Assembly (NCBI GenBank): GCA_009767595.1
Contig: VSDK01015387.1
Location: 80,522-144,521, forward strand
DNA from: Symbiodinium kawagutii
Lineage: Eukaryota; Sar; Dinophyceae; Suessiales; Symbiodiniaceae
DNA length: 64,000 nucleotides
Reading direction: 5' to 3'
Part shown: positions 35,213-46,022 of the stretch, piece by piece
Layout: every line of letters starts with the position of its first letter
Numbering within the stretch: the stretch's first letter is position 1
The notes under the pieces: generated by a model
The model's database searches: none
What the model was told of the DNA's origin: nothing
What the model saw: only the letters and a program-made list of their open reading frames with translations
Made by a program: the position numbers and the translations under genes

Positions 35213-35331
35213 TTACCCTCTGGTAAACTAACATGGCAATGGAAAATCCACCATAAATGGATGTTTTCCTAGGGTTTTCCTGATAAAATGGTAGATTTCC
35301 CAGCCAGCCATGTTAGTTTACCAGAGGGTAA
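35213..35331. mobile_element. Family G element (reference entry), filled site
   Basis: Family G is about 118 bp and almost fully palindromic in its arms: TTACCCTCTGGTAAACTAAC, then ATGGCAATGGAAAATCCACC, then the complement. It sits in the second copy of a duplicated segment. The first copy (around 33840) lacks it, giving an empty-site control. Confidence 0.85.
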
Positions 35332-35525
35332 TTATTAAAGATCACCATCCGTGAAGTTATACTTTGTACCCAGGTTCGTGCTCAGAACTTCACAACCAGT
35401 TGCCCTGGACAGGTCTCTTGCCATGGCGTCAAGCCGCCACCCTGAGGTCTTGAACGATCCTCAAGCCATTCTCAATCATGGCGGCACTGCATTTACCATG
35501 GTTTAACCAACCATGGCACATAACC

Positions 35526-35643
35526 ATATGGCTATGGGTCAATATTAACGAACCAATAATGGGATTTACAACCAACAATAATAGGGAAACCAATGGTTAA
35601 TGATGGGGAACCAGGGGTACCGGGTTTTGACCCACAGCCATAT
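35526..35643 (-). mobile_element. Family B element
   Basis: Full reverse copy with TA at both outer ends. Confidence 0.85.
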
Positions 35644-35725
35644 AGTTGGTATACTCCCTGTAAAAAATATGGGTCAATTCACAAGTGAGACGGGACCAAA
35701 CGCCTGAACACTCTGCCTGGTCTAT

Positions 35726-35840
35726 CTTGGTGGCTGAACTAGATCCCTCGCCAAGAGTCTAACTTTTAACTGGCTAAATGGCAAATCAATCACATCCCAA
35801 GAAGCCAAAAAAGCTAGGGTGGTAGCTATAATTCACCCAG
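35726..35840 (+). mobile_element. Family A element
   Basis: GGCTGAACTAGATCCC arm, ends ATTCACCCAG. Confidence 0.8.
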
Positions 35841-36009
35841 AATATCTTATCATGGCTTCTTAATCAATAGTGGTGGCTTGATTCTATTTAAGCATCGTTA
35901 AGCAACACTCTGCTCTTTTGCTTCATCATGCTGAACCATGCTGCATGCCTAATCTCTGTTGAGCTAGCCACAATCATGTGCACGTTGTGTCATATGTTTT
36001 CCAGTAATT

Positions 36010-36250
36010 TGAAAGTGTTACCATTATTAATCATCATAAACAATTTTCAACCATTCTTCACCGCTATTGCCCATTGTAAACCATTATTAACCATCATTGA
36101 CTAGCCGACATTAAAACCACGAATCAGTCATAAGCTGTTAATTGCTACAAGTAGTCACTATCATAACTATAAACCATCACAACCCATTATAAACCATTAT
36201 TCACCATCATCTAAGCCATTTTGAACCATTGAAAACCATTTCAAACCACT
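36010..36250. repeat. CCAT-type array
   Basis: AACCATTATTAACCATC words, low side of the 36353 candidate exon. Confidence 0.7.
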
Positions 36251-36352
36251 GTTATATCTATTATGGGTTATGTCTGTTCATGACATTAGTCACCAGTTCA
36301 TGACATGTCTGTTTTTGCTCGAACCCAGCGTTCTTCGCTGGAAAAAACACAC

Positions 36353-36385
36353 CACGGTGTCGCGAACGGACGCAGCGAACGGCCC
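36353..36385 (-). CDS. Candidate 33-base phase-0 micro-exon (GPFAASVRDTV)
   Basis: The acceptor is AGCCATTTTCAG. Eleven codons GPFAASVRDTV end at GTGTGT. GC-rich in an AT-rich context, with a CCAT-type array immediately below (36010-36250). No protein similarity is recognised. A length this short could be chance. Confidence 0.3.
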
Positions 36386-36596
36386 CTGAAAATGGCTCGT
36401 TCCTTTCTGACATGGGGAGCATCAACGAATGAGTAGTTAATTACCTTACATGCAACATAAATTAATCATGATTTACACTTTTCCTAAACTTGGCCAGGGA
36501 TTGCAAAGAAGAAATTGAAAAAGTCAGGGTGGGTTCGGTCATAGTCTCTTGGATTTTGCTGCTTTGTACAGTGGAATGTTGTCTACAATCTAATTT

Positions 36597-36681
36597 CACC
36601 ACTCCCTGTAGCTCTTTAGCTCCCCCTTTAAAGGGCCATAGGGATACCCCTGGCTCCTTAGCTCCCTGAGAATCACCAGCT
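36597..36681 (+). mobile_element. Family H element
   Basis: CTCCCCCTTTAAAGGG and GGATACCCCTGGCTCC. Ends weak. Confidence 0.65.
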
Positions 36682-36831
36682 AGTTGTGAACAAGTTGAGA
36701 ACTAGCGCCGAAACTGTCGCTGCATCCAGCACTCCATGCTTATGTACATGATCGCACCCCAGAAAACAAACACAATCCCCCAAACAAAGGCCCCAAAGAA
36801 GGGCTCTAACTCCAAAACATGATATCTATGT

Positions 36832-36962
36832 ATACACACACGCACATGTCTATATATACATGTATATATATATATAAATATATATTTACATTATATATAT
36901 AAATATATATACATACATTATATATATATATTTGTTATATAAATATATGTGCATACATAAAT
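36832..36962. repeat. TA-rich microsatellite, self-complementary
   Basis: About 130 bp of ATATATAAATATAT and ACATACA words. Confidence 0.8.
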
Positions 36963-37054
36963 ACAAAGATGATAATTGTTGGGAGAGTCATGTTGGATTG
37001 TGAGGTGCGTCTTTGGCAGCAATGAAGCAGCTTTGGCTTTTTGCTGTGTGAAAC

Positions 37055-37143
37055 TCCATCAGACATGGAAGCAAACCATGATGATGTACATGGTAGATGT
37101 TTGTAAAACCATGATGATGTACATGGTAAATGTTTGTAAATGT
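37055..37143. repeat. Tandem duplication of about 39 bp
   Basis: AACCATGATGATGTACATGG followed by TAGATGTTTGTAAA or TAAATGTTTGTAAA occurs twice in tandem. Confidence 0.7.
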
Positions 37144-37295
37144 AGTTTAACCTGAAGCAAAACAATGGTTTCCTTTAGACCAGGCAATAAAACATTTACG
37201 CCCGAGCCCTAGGGTTTGCCCCGCATGGGTCTGAGAACATTTCCCAACGCTCAAATTCCTGCACAGGGCCATTGTTTTTTGACTTCTGAGTTATC

Positions 37296-37374
37296 AAACC
37301 CTAAACCTCAAACCCTAAAACCCTAAAACCAAAACCCTAAAACCCTAAAACCATAAAACCAAAACCCTAAAGCC
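37296..37374 (-). repeat. Interstitial telomere-like tract, CCCTAAA strand
   Basis: About nine degenerate ACCCTAAA units on the plus strand, matching the TTTAGGG telomere type of plants and dinoflagellates. Confidence 0.75.
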
Positions 37375-37549
37375 CTGCGTATAGCCAGAGTTTTCGCATC
37401 TTGTCCAAGCCATCTCGACCTTGTACAACATGCTCCATTGCAGTGGCGCTTTATGTGGTGGGGCGAACGTTAAGGCTGGAGGGAACATTTACAATATCTA
37501 ATCAGCCAGGGTCTCTGATGCTTCTCATCTGTGAATGAATGAGCATTTC

Positions 37550-37665
37550 TACAAGGTGGGCCCCCAACCACTTATAAGTTGGTTTATAACCCCTACAACT
37601 GGTAGTTAGCCCTAGTTAGATGAGTTGTAAACCAACTTATAAGTGGTTGGGGGCCCACCTTGTAG
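37550..37665. mobile_element. Family D element, long-hairpin type (reference entry)
   Basis: Family D ends are TACAAGGTGGGCCCCC and its complement, starting and ending with TA. Two cores exist. Type 1 contains GGTTATAAGTTGATTAATAA and CTGGCAGTTACCCTAGTTAT. Type 2 extends the inverted repeat inward (ACCACTTATAAGTTGGTTTA and complement), giving arms of about 40 bases. This copy is a near-perfect type-2-like hairpin. Confidence 0.85.
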
Positions 37666-38125
37666 AATCAACATGATCCTCCTGAAATTATCAACAAACA
37701 CTTCTCCACTCAGTCATAAACAGCTACATAAACCATTGACCTATATATTTACGAGCTTGTGAACCATTGCGATCATCCATTGTAAGCCATCATTATCACT
37801 TCGTAACCAAGATCACCAATCACTGCCAGTAACTCATGTTGAACCATGTCGTAATCATAATTGCACTCAATCATCTATAATTCAATGACCATTTCAACAA
37901 TAACCCAGGCTAATAACATGGATTACAATCATTTACAAACTTTTATACCAAATAAGCACAGCTTTGCCCTCAGACGCGGTCAAAAGTTTGATCACAATCA
38001 AAAGTCATGAGTATTATTACAACTATTGATACAGGATCTGTTGTCAAAGGCTAGCCACAAGACATGGTCAACCAAAAACGTCCAACATCATTGATATTCA
38101 TGAAGCATTCATCTATGGTAAGCTG

Positions 38126-38248
38126 ATATGGCTATGGGTCAAAACCCCGTACCCCTGGTTCCCCCATCATTAACCATTGTTTTCCCTATTATTGTTGGTG
38201 ATTATCCCCCATTAGCTGGTTGTTTCACCGCTTGATCCATAGCCATTT
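38126..38248 (+). mobile_element. Family B element (reference entry)
   Basis: Family B is about 120 bp. The ends are TATGGCTATGGGTCAA and its complement TTGACCCATAGCCATA, and the core contains GTACCCCTGGTTCCCC and CATTGTTTTCCCTATTATTG. The outer TA is common to both ends, suggesting TA target duplication as in Tc1/mariner-type MITEs. It has no coding capacity. Confidence 0.85.
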
Positions 38249-38257
38249 GATAAACTA

Positions 38258-38350
38258 CTGGTTGGTGGTTTCAACCCCTATGAAAAATAAAAGTCAAGCA
38301 AGCATTTGTTAATAATCATTGGGGAAAAAATGTTTGAAAGCAACAGCCAG
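38258..38350 (+). mobile_element. Family E element
   Basis: Lies 9 bases after the family-B element at 38126. Confidence 0.85.
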
Positions 38351-38384
38351 ATTAGATCAGTAAGCCGTAACACCATTCATATAT

Positions 38385-38494
38385 CTTGCTGGCTTTTAGA
38401 TCCCTTGCTAAGTCTACCTTTTAGTGGTTATAAGGTAAATCAATCATATCCCAAAAAAGCTAAAAAGCTAAGTTCATAGCTGTAATCCACCCAG
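38385..38494 (+). mobile_element. Family A element
   Basis: Full copy, close to the consensus. Confidence 0.85.
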
Positions 38495-38638
38495 ACCTGT
38501 ATGTATAGTATATAAACTAATATCCTAGTCAGAGTTAGCCACGTCCAACGGTGCTGATTTCATCACTTTGGGGGCACTTTGGCCCTTTCTCAGCCACCTG
38601 CGGATGACGTGTGCCCTCCCCTGGGTATCAGGGGGACC

Positions 38639-38854
38639 TACAAGGAGGGCACCCCCTAGTTGACTGATTTGGTTAAGTTTAGCCATTGAAAGCAACTATG
38701 GTTGATAATGGCTAACTATGGTTAATCATGTTTATAAGGTGATTCACAAGCCATTCAACAAGCTAGATATACGTACACATTGCAGTTTCTGAGCTGTGAA
38801 GCCTAGTTGTAAACCAAGAAATCGAGTTAACAAAATGCGAGGCCCTCCTTGTAT
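38639..38854. mobile_element. Family D-like element, expanded
   Basis: Arms TACAAGGAGGGC and GCGAGGCCCTCCTTGTA. The core is enlarged by TGGTTAA-type sequence. Confidence 0.55.
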
Positions 38855-38938
38855 GCTGGTCACTTGATACGAACTAGTCCACATGCTGGGATGTCAACGA
38901 CTACCAATGGCTGTTGGGATGTTTTGACTCATAGCTAT

Positions 38939-39054
38939 CTTGCTCGCTTTTGAATCCCTTGCTAAAAGTTTCACGGCTTTAGTGGCTACATGGTAAAGCA
39001 ATCATATCCCCAAAAAAGCTAAAAAACCTATGTTCAAAGCTGTAATCCACCCAG
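38939..39054 (+). mobile_element. Family A element with 10-bp flanking repeat
   Basis: Flanked by TCATAGCTAT on both sides. Confidence 0.9.
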
Positions 39055-39617
39055 TCATAGCTATCTAGTTGGTATATTCCCTGCTGTTCATTCTCCAGCT
39101 AATCAACCGCTACTGGCCAGTGTCAACTATTGGTTTTCAACTATTGCTTGTTAGTTAGTGGTGGTTAATAGGGGTTAGTTGGTTATTGATATTCAACATC
39201 ACTACCTAGTGCCACTACTATCAACCATTGGTCTTGGAAAAAAACGGATCCAAAGGCAAACAAAACTCAGCCGTATCCTTGGTGATCTGGCTGGTGGTTT
39301 CACCTCCTAAGCCCATCAAATCACCAATCAGACTAGATGATTACTTGGATGCCCCAGGTAGTACTCGGTAAAACCATCAACCAGGTTATTGAACTTCAAG
39401 TGATTGATACTCTCCGATTGTTAACCATCATAATCCCCTCAAAAACCATCATAATTCCCTATAAACCCATCATAACCCCCTATAAAAGCATTCTAATTCA
39501 TTCCAATCCTCTAGTACCCAACCAGGGTACAGATTGAACCAGATTGAATCACCTGTAACCCTAGCCCAGCCTGGTTGGTTTAGGTTAAACGTGACTGAAC
39601 GACTGAGTGCAGATCCC

Positions 39618-39742
39618 TACAAGGTGGGCCCCCCTGGTTATAAGTTGACTAATAAGCCATTTAACTATAGTTATAGCTTCCATAACTGGCAGTTACCCTA
39701 GTTATAAGCCAACTTAGCTACCTAAGAGGGCCCACCTTGTAG
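39618..39742 (+). mobile_element. Family D element, type 1
   Basis: Full, near consensus. Confidence 0.85.
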
Positions 39743-39764
39743 CCTTCCAAATCTTCCCCCACCA

Positions 39765-39850
39765 CCGCGCCAGCCCGCCTGGAGCAGACGCTTCGGGAGC
39801 ATCATCCATCTTCTCCTACCGGCCACCGGCGCAGAAGCCGGTGAACCGTG
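39765..39850. other. GC-rich island, possible exon, strand unresolved
   Basis: The minus strand reads GGTAG, then EKMDDAPEASAPGGLA, with only out-of-phase donors nearby. The plus strand has a good acceptor (CCCCCACCACCGCGCCAG) followed by an open frame with ARLEQTLREHH. It sits between a CCAT-type array (39400-39500, then the family-D element ending 39742) and a strong TGGTT-type array from 39860. Confidence 0.3.
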
Positions 39851-39859
39851 AGATTTTGA

Positions 39860-40300
39860 AAGGGAAACCATGGGATTTTGCATGGTTAACTATGGCTGAT
39901 TAGTGGTTAACTATGGTTAAGTGTAGTTGAGTATGGTTGATTTGTGGTTGACTATGGTGAATTAGTGGTGAACTATGGCTGATTAGTGGTTGATAATGGT
40001 TCATAATAGGGGAGAACCACCAACAACAATGGTGAAACTATATGGGTAGTTAACTATAGTGAATTAGTGCTTAAGTATGCAGAATTAGTGGTTTACTATG
40101 GTTGATTAGTGGCTTACTACGGTTGACTGGTGGTTAACTATGGGTAATTAGTGGTTAACTATGGAGAATGAGTGGTTAATATTGGTTCATATTAGGGGAG
40201 AATCACCAACAACAATCGTGAAACCATATGGCTACTATGGTCAATAACGTTGAACTATATGGCTAACAATGGTTAAACTATGATCAATTAGAGTTTCTAA
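39860..40300. repeat. TGGTT-type array
   Basis: TTAGTGGTTAACTATGG words repeated many times, high side of the 39765 island. Confidence 0.75.
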
Positions 40301-40655
40301 ATGGTGAATGATTGTACATGGATACTTTTTTGGATGATCACTGGATAACTGGGGGTACCCCAGATCTAGAAAGAAACCACCACTGATTGGATGGACCTGG
40401 GGCTTAGTTTGGATATAAGCGGTGTAAAATTCAGCCTACAAGGTGGGTGAATCCCTAGAACCATGGCTTCATTTCACCAGTTGCGAAGGCGCCAGGGTGC
40501 ACAGCCCTTGCTATCCCATGGAGCTTGAACTGAGTTCCTGAACAGCCGACCCTCCAGTGCTTCAAAACAATGGAGTGATTACGGCTGGATGATCAACCCA
40601 CAGCTGGTACGTGCCAAGTAACCATGGCTACTTCAGCCATTTGTGATTGGTATAA

Positions 40656-40767
40656 CTTGGTGGCTTTTAGATCCCTTGCTAAAGGGTCTAACTTTTAGTG
40701 GTTATATGGTAAATCAATCATATCCCCCAAAAGCTACAAAACTAAGTTCATAGCTGTAATCCACCCA
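40656..40767 (+). mobile_element. Family A element
   Basis: Full copy, with ATAA on both sides (one base beyond the right end). Confidence 0.8.
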
Positions 40768-41199
40768 AATAAGTGTCACAAAAAAGGTACCAAGCCTGGT
40801 TACAAGTTACCTGGGGGATGATCATCAACTCAGCTACTCAGAATACATTGAGTAGCCCAGGCCGAGTTTTCATGGAATTTCACCATCATAATCTTGACCA
40901 TAATGAAACTGAGAATCCAGATTCATCACTGTGCACTCTGCTCAGAATTCACCCTTCGTAGCCGAGTATGCAGCTTCCTCAGCGTGTTTCACAATTGTAG
41001 CTACGCAGCTTCTTCCGTTATGGTCTGATGAGAATGCTGAATTAGGACGGCGGCCCAGGATAATGAACAAGAATAACGGATGAGTACAGTAATATGGATT
41101 TGTCCAAACATGGTGTACCCCAAAAATTGATGAGTTTTCCTATAAATGTCTATGAACTTGGATTGTCAGTAGGTACCACCATGGCAAACTGGACAAACT

Positions 41200-41375
41200 A
41201 TCCTTCACTCATTCACCATCAACAACTATCATTGACCATCATCAAACTTAACCATCATTCACCATCATTAACCATTCATCAACCATCATTCACCATTCAT
41301 CAACCATCATTAACCATCATTCACCATCATTAACCATTCACTACCCTATCAATTCACCACCATGAACCATCAACC
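41200..41375. repeat. CCAT-type array
   Basis: CATTCACCATCATTAACCAT words, low side of the 41380 island. Confidence 0.75.
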
Positions 41376-41379
41376 AGCT

Positions 41380-41575
41380 CATCATGAGAGCAGCATCGCC
41401 CTCGTTGAAAAAACCACCATGGTGTGTCCTGGTCCCGTCGCTGGGTCCTCCACTTGCCAACATCTTGGCAACTCCTCAGTTCGCCGGACCCTGGAGCTAT
41501 CGGCTCCTGGGCAGAGTCGAGCTGGTCGCTGATGAAGGTCGCTACCGCTGGATGTGTGCAGCGAGTGCTTAGTGA
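41380..41575. other. GC-rich island, probable exon, strand and boundaries unresolved
   Basis: This is the largest isolated GC-rich patch in 36-45 kb. The plus strand offers FAGPWSYRLLGRVEL between CTCCTCAG and GTCGCT (45 bases, phase 0). The minus strand offers EPIAPGSGELRSCQDVGK after CTCTGCCCAG, or ELPRCWQVEDPATGPGHTM before GTGGTT. The CCAT array below it (41200-41375) matches the orientation seen next to the minus-strand exons. Confidence 0.35.
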
Positions 41576-41782
41576 AGCCATGATTAGCGAAGCCATGGTG
41601 GCTGAACAAACTCCATTACGAAACCATGGGAAGCTGGTGACCACTGACCGGCTCGCAGTGGGGGTTCCAAGTAGGGGAAATCGATTGCTGCTATGGAGAG
41701 CTATGTTAATAGCTGTCTCGCCACTATAGCTGTGGAGAGTAGAAGCTATTTGTTTCGCAATTCTACTGCCACAACATCATAC

Positions 41783-41883
41783 GGTGGTTTCTCAAGTCCT
41801 AGAGGAAGCCCAAAGCATCCAATATTGATTATTTCTAGCAATAAACCATCCATTTTAGGGGCTCCCTATTTTGAGAATCCACC
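41783..41883 (-). mobile_element. Family C element
   Basis: Full reverse copy. Confidence 0.75.
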
Positions 41884-42285
41884 ATATGTCAATAGGTCAT
41901 TGGTCTCGCCACTAGATCTGTAGATAGTACTGCCTATGGTTGGTTCATGTCACATGTTGAAGGGTTGGTCAGTCGATAGACCATACTGTTGCAGGCATGC
42001 CATGAACATCAAGCCACGGTACTAAGAATGTGGGTGTGTCCACAAATGGTGGTACCCCCAACCATCCCAAGCTATGATCATTATCAAAAGGGTAACCAAC
42101 GGGCTGTTGGGGGGTCATGCCATGGACAAGCCACACTAGGGTCCAGGTATAAGGGTAGATCCAATAGAAAAGAATCGCCATTGAATCTACCATTGTACCT
42201 AGGACTGCCATACCTCATTAATTTTCTATTGGATCAAATGTTCATTTCTATTGGATCTACCATTAGTTTGCCAATGTTCATTGCC

Positions 42286-42413
42286 ATATGGCTGTGGGTC
42301 AGTTCACCCTGTACCCCTGGTTCCCCTATCACTAACCATTGTTTTCCTATTACTGTTGGTTATTATCCCACATAAGTTGGTTGGTTACGGTTAATATTGA
42401 CCCATGGCCATAT
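42286..42413 (+). mobile_element. Family B element
   Basis: Full copy with TA at both outer ends. The sub-type starts GGTCAGTTCACCCTGTACC, as at 43223. Confidence 0.85.
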
Positions 42414-42559
42414 CTCAAACTTCACTACGCAACCCTAACCTGCTGTGCCCACCTGCTTCGGATCTTGAGGACTGCCTGCTGCACGGCCCCCCGAGCCACA
42501 CTTCACCGTGGCTGCTGTCGGTCCCCGGCTGAAACTGTCATGTTTGGTGAATACTTTTT

Positions 42560-42657
42560 CTGGTTGGTGGTTTCAAGCCCCCTGAAAAATATTGCTCAAC
42601 CAACCAATTGTCAATAACTGTCAGCAAATATAAAAAATGTTTGAAACCACCGACCAG
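42560..42657 (+). mobile_element. Family E element
   Basis: Full copy. Confidence 0.85.
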
Positions 42658-42662
42658 TTTTG

Positions 42663-42709
42663 ATCCCAAAAAAGCTCAAAAGCTAAGTTCATAGCTGAAA
42701 TCCATCCAG
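42663..42709 (+). mobile_element. Family A right-end fragment
   Basis: Only the last 47 bases (ATCCCAAAAAAGC to CCATCCAG), directly after the family-E element ending 42657. Confidence 0.7.
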
Positions 42710-42921
42710 AATATGAGTGAATTTCATCTCACAAACAAGCAAACATGGAAGTTTGTGGAGAATGCAAGCCGTGTATAAGATGAATAATAAGCCGCTAAAC
42801 AGGCGAGCTATGGCTTATCAAAAATAAAATAAATATGCATCTGGAGCTACCCTGGTTTGGTTTACACAGCTAGCGGGTTAGTTCTTTTAGATCTACAATA
42901 ACTGCATGTACTTACCCTAGT

Positions 42922-43010
42922 TGGTGGTTTCTCAAGCCATAGAGGACACCAACCTGGTTGGTTTGTTCTGAACATGATTAAACAAAAGGTTGTTTTGGGG
43001 TTACCCCTCA
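42922..43010 (+). mobile_element. Degenerate family C element
   Basis: Left arm TTGGTGGTTTCTCAAGCC. Right arm truncated. Confidence 0.5.
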
Positions 43011-43222
43011 CTGATGTTTGGACATGGATCTACTATTGAGTTGCTGTGGATCTTTGAACATGCAGATGATTGCATCGTTGTCACATCGACTCGCAGCGCG
43101 ATTTTGATGATGCATTGGTGCATCTAGATTCACTACTTCAGTTGATCATAATCATTCTTCAATATTGGTGATCGCCGCGATTGATCATTGATGGTGACGA
43201 ACATAATTCAGTTACTACAACA

Positions 43223-43345
43223 ATGTGGCAGTGGGTCAGTTCACCCTGTACCCCTGGTTCCCCTATCATTAACCACATGTTTTCTCCATCGTTGTTGTTT
43301 ATCATCCCCCATAAGTTGGTTGGTTAATATTGACCCATGGCCATA
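43223..43345 (+). mobile_element. Family B element
   Basis: Closely related to the copy at 42286. Confidence 0.8.
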
Positions 43346-43626
43346 TCTATACTCTATACTGTCTATACTTGTCTAGCACCCCCTCCAAGAAGAGCTTTTT
43401 TTTGAGGTGCAATCACCAGATATCAACCACTTCAGTAGGGTTCATCAACCATCCTTACCATCTATATTACCAAATTTGTTTGAGATGTATGTGATGGTTG
43501 CCGATGATCCATGGATTTCAGGGATTTCAACCACCTAAAGAAGGATTTAGATGGATTTATCGACCATGATCGAGCTCTTTGTTGGCATTCATGATGGTGT
43601 GAAGTGATCTTCCACCGACTTTATGC

Positions 43627-43732
43627 CTTGCTGGCTTTTAGATCCCTTGCTAAAAGTCTAACGACTTTAGTGGCTATATGGTAAATCAATCATATCCAAA
43701 AAAAACTTAAGTTCATAGCTGTAATCACCCAG
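43627..43732 (+). mobile_element. Family A element
   Basis: Full copy with a shortened core. Confidence 0.85.
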
Positions 43733-43914
43733 GTTTGCCTCAAAAAATCCCTCCATCCTCCATCCCACAGCTATCTCACCAGATCGCTCACCGGTCAACC
43801 TCGCGCACCCCTGCGTCCGCCTCAGCTCGACCAGTTGAAGTTCCTTGAGTTGTGCAAAGCGATGGAAGAGGTCCATACCTTCGACAGAGCTGGAACTTTG
43901 GGTGAAGAAGTTGG

Positions 43915-44037
43915 TACAAGGTGGGCCCCCAACCACTGAACGGTTAGTTGGTCTACAACTCATCTAACTAGGGTGATTTCTACCAGTTATAGGGGTTATA
44001 AACCAACTTAGTTCAGTGGTTGGGGGTCCACCTTGTA
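43915..44037 (+). mobile_element. Family D element, type 2
   Basis: Its last TA is also the first TA of the family-F element at 44036. Confidence 0.85.
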
Positions 44038-44156
44038 CTTGGATGCGCACCTCCACGGCTCGTAAGAGGTCACAATTCCCATGATTTCTAGGGGTTAGTT
44101 CAGCTACCTTAAAGGGCTTGTCAGCATGGTTATAAAGACAGCTGCACATCCAAGTA
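44036..44156 (+). mobile_element. Family F element (reference entry)
   Basis: Family F is about 120 bp with ends TACTTGGATGTGCA and TGCACATCCAAGTA. The core contains ATGATTTCTAGGG, TTCAGCTACCTT and AGGGCTT. TA is present at both outer ends. Confidence 0.85.
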
Positions 44157-44236
44157 GAACATGGTAGTGAATTATAACAATATGATATCATTTCATAGAA
44201 CATGACATTATCGAAAAGAAAAAACGTGGTGAATAT

Positions 44237-44354
44237 ACAAGGTGGGCCCCCAACCACTTTGGTTAGTTGGTTTTTAACTAACTTAACTTGGGTGATTTCT
44301 ACCATTTATAGGGGTCATAACCCAACTTGTCACTACTGGGGGGCCCACCTTGTA
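44237..44354 (+). mobile_element. Family D element, type 2
   Basis: Full copy, 80 bp beyond the family-F element. Confidence 0.85.
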
Positions 44355-44883
44355 GAACATGGTAGTAAATATATAATATGGTATATCATAATAGAAAACA
44401 TGGTAGCATCATAGAAAACACTCATGTTACGTGGTAGCATAACGGTATGATATCATGATAGAACATTACATTGTAATAGAGAATGGTAGAGAACACTGAA
44501 ATGCTAGAACATGTAGTTGGCAGAGAAAATATGATGGAAAATTTGGTAGAAGTCAGTAGAACATAACCTACTCACATTGGTAGGAATAAAGAATTATCAA
44601 CATTAGTTCATGGAACATTATGCAACTAAAATATGTAATATTAATGTCCGTCAATAGCGTTACATAACGAACAGGTGAACACCATTGATAGGCTTGTTAA
44701 CAAATATGACATGTGCGGTAGAGAGTCGTAGAGACTAGTTTAGTAGGGAATTAAGTAATGGCAAATAAAGAAATTAATAAATGGTTGACTACAGGTTGAG
44801 TGCATGATATGAAATGTGTCAATAAATTGGTACAAAAGGGTTGATATTGGTAACGATACTGGGTAAGCAACAACGATCCACAT
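44355..44883. other. AT-rich stretch of AGAACATGGTAG-like words
   Basis: Degenerate repeats of GAACATGGTAG, distinct from the CCAT arrays. No gene. Confidence 0.5.
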
Positions 44884-44983
44884 GGTTGTTTCTCAATATA
44901 GGGTCCCCCAAATCATCCAATATTAATCATTAGTCATAGACAAACCATATCTCGGGGGGTCCGATATGGATTGAGAAACACCC
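44884..44983 (-). mobile_element. Family C element
   Basis: Full reverse copy. Confidence 0.75.
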
Positions 44984-45004
44984 ATATAGTAGTCAATCCA
45001 CCAG

Positions 45005-45540
45005 TACTGTTGGGTGTTACCCCCTACAATTAGCCATTGGAGACCATTATTAGCCATTTTGAACCACTATTTACCCTAGTGCACCATAGAGAATCCCATG
45101 GTTTCCCTATGATTAACCATTCTGAACCATTGTTGTTGGTGATTCTCCCCTATGATGAACCATCAACCAACATCAACCAATTGAACCAACAACCAACAAC
45201 ATCAACCAAAAATCCTGTGGTCTCCAACATCAATCCATTTGAACCTACCCAATGAGCCATTATTAATCATTAAGTATAGTTTACCTTCAATAAGCATAAT
45301 CCTTTATTATTCACCATTATCATCCGCTATCTAACCGTGGTGAACCATAGAAATTTCAATGGTTTCCCGATAAAAACCACGAATCCCATGGTTTCCCTAT
45401 GATTAACCATTATGAATTAGCAACTATTCTCCACTATTAATCATTACTAATTAACCATTATCAACTAATACTAATCATTCTTAACCACCAATTGATCACT
45501 AATATCAAGCCACATGAACCATTTCCAAGCACTATCTAAC
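45005..45540. repeat. CCAT-type array, part 1
   Basis: AACCATTATGAACCA words. Confidence 0.7.
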
Positions 45541-45621
45541 CTCGGTGGCTTTTAGATTATGATAAATCAATCATATCCCCAAAAAGCTAAAAAGCTCAGT
45601 TCATAGCTGTAATCCACCCAG
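45541..45621 (+). mobile_element. Family A element, internally deleted
   Basis: The TGCTAAAAG portion is missing and both ends are kept. Confidence 0.75.
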
Positions 45622-45629
45622 CTAGGGAT

Positions 45630-45880
45630 CACTAGGGTAACTACCAGGGGCAAATATCACCGTTATTAACCACTAATTAAGCATAGTTAACCACCCATAT
45701 GGTTTCACCATTGTTGTTGGTGATTCTCCCCTATTGTGAACCATTATCAACCACTAATTACCCATAGTCAACCACTCATTAACCATAGTTAACCACTAAT
45801 TGCCCATAGTCAACCACTAATTAACCATAGTTAAGCACTAATTGCCCATAGTCAACCACTAATTCACCATAGTTAACCAT
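45630..45880. repeat. CCAT-type array, part 2
   Basis: AACCACTAATTAACCATAG words. Together with part 1 it forms the low side of the 45978 candidate exon. Confidence 0.7.
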
Positions 45881-45977
45881 AGAAAATAGCTGGAATCCAC
45901 CCAGCCACATGAACCCGGCTCACCTTTTAACGGCTTCACTGCTGACCGCTTTCGCGCGCACCTTCTTGTGCGGCCAC

Positions 45978-46022
45978 CTGCCGGCTGATGAGCTGCGCTT
46001 CCGCCGCCTGCCCAGCAATTCG
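45978..46022 (-). CDS. Candidate 30- or 45-base phase-0 exon
   Basis: Two acceptors are possible. One is ATCCGCCGTAG, giving RIAGQAAEAQLISRQ. The other is GCTGGGCAG at 46007, giving AAEAQLISRQ. Both run to CAG before GTGGCC and both keep phase 0. A long CCAT-type array occupies the low side (45005-45880). The plus strand is open across the same island (HLPADELRFRRLPSNSLRRM), so this call is tentative. Confidence 0.35.

Noticed and set aside
43667-44414. Open frames of 70-113 codons with GGPP/STTE-like peptides
   Set aside because: They translate the terminal repeats and cores of family-D elements. Identical peptides recur wherever the elements occur.
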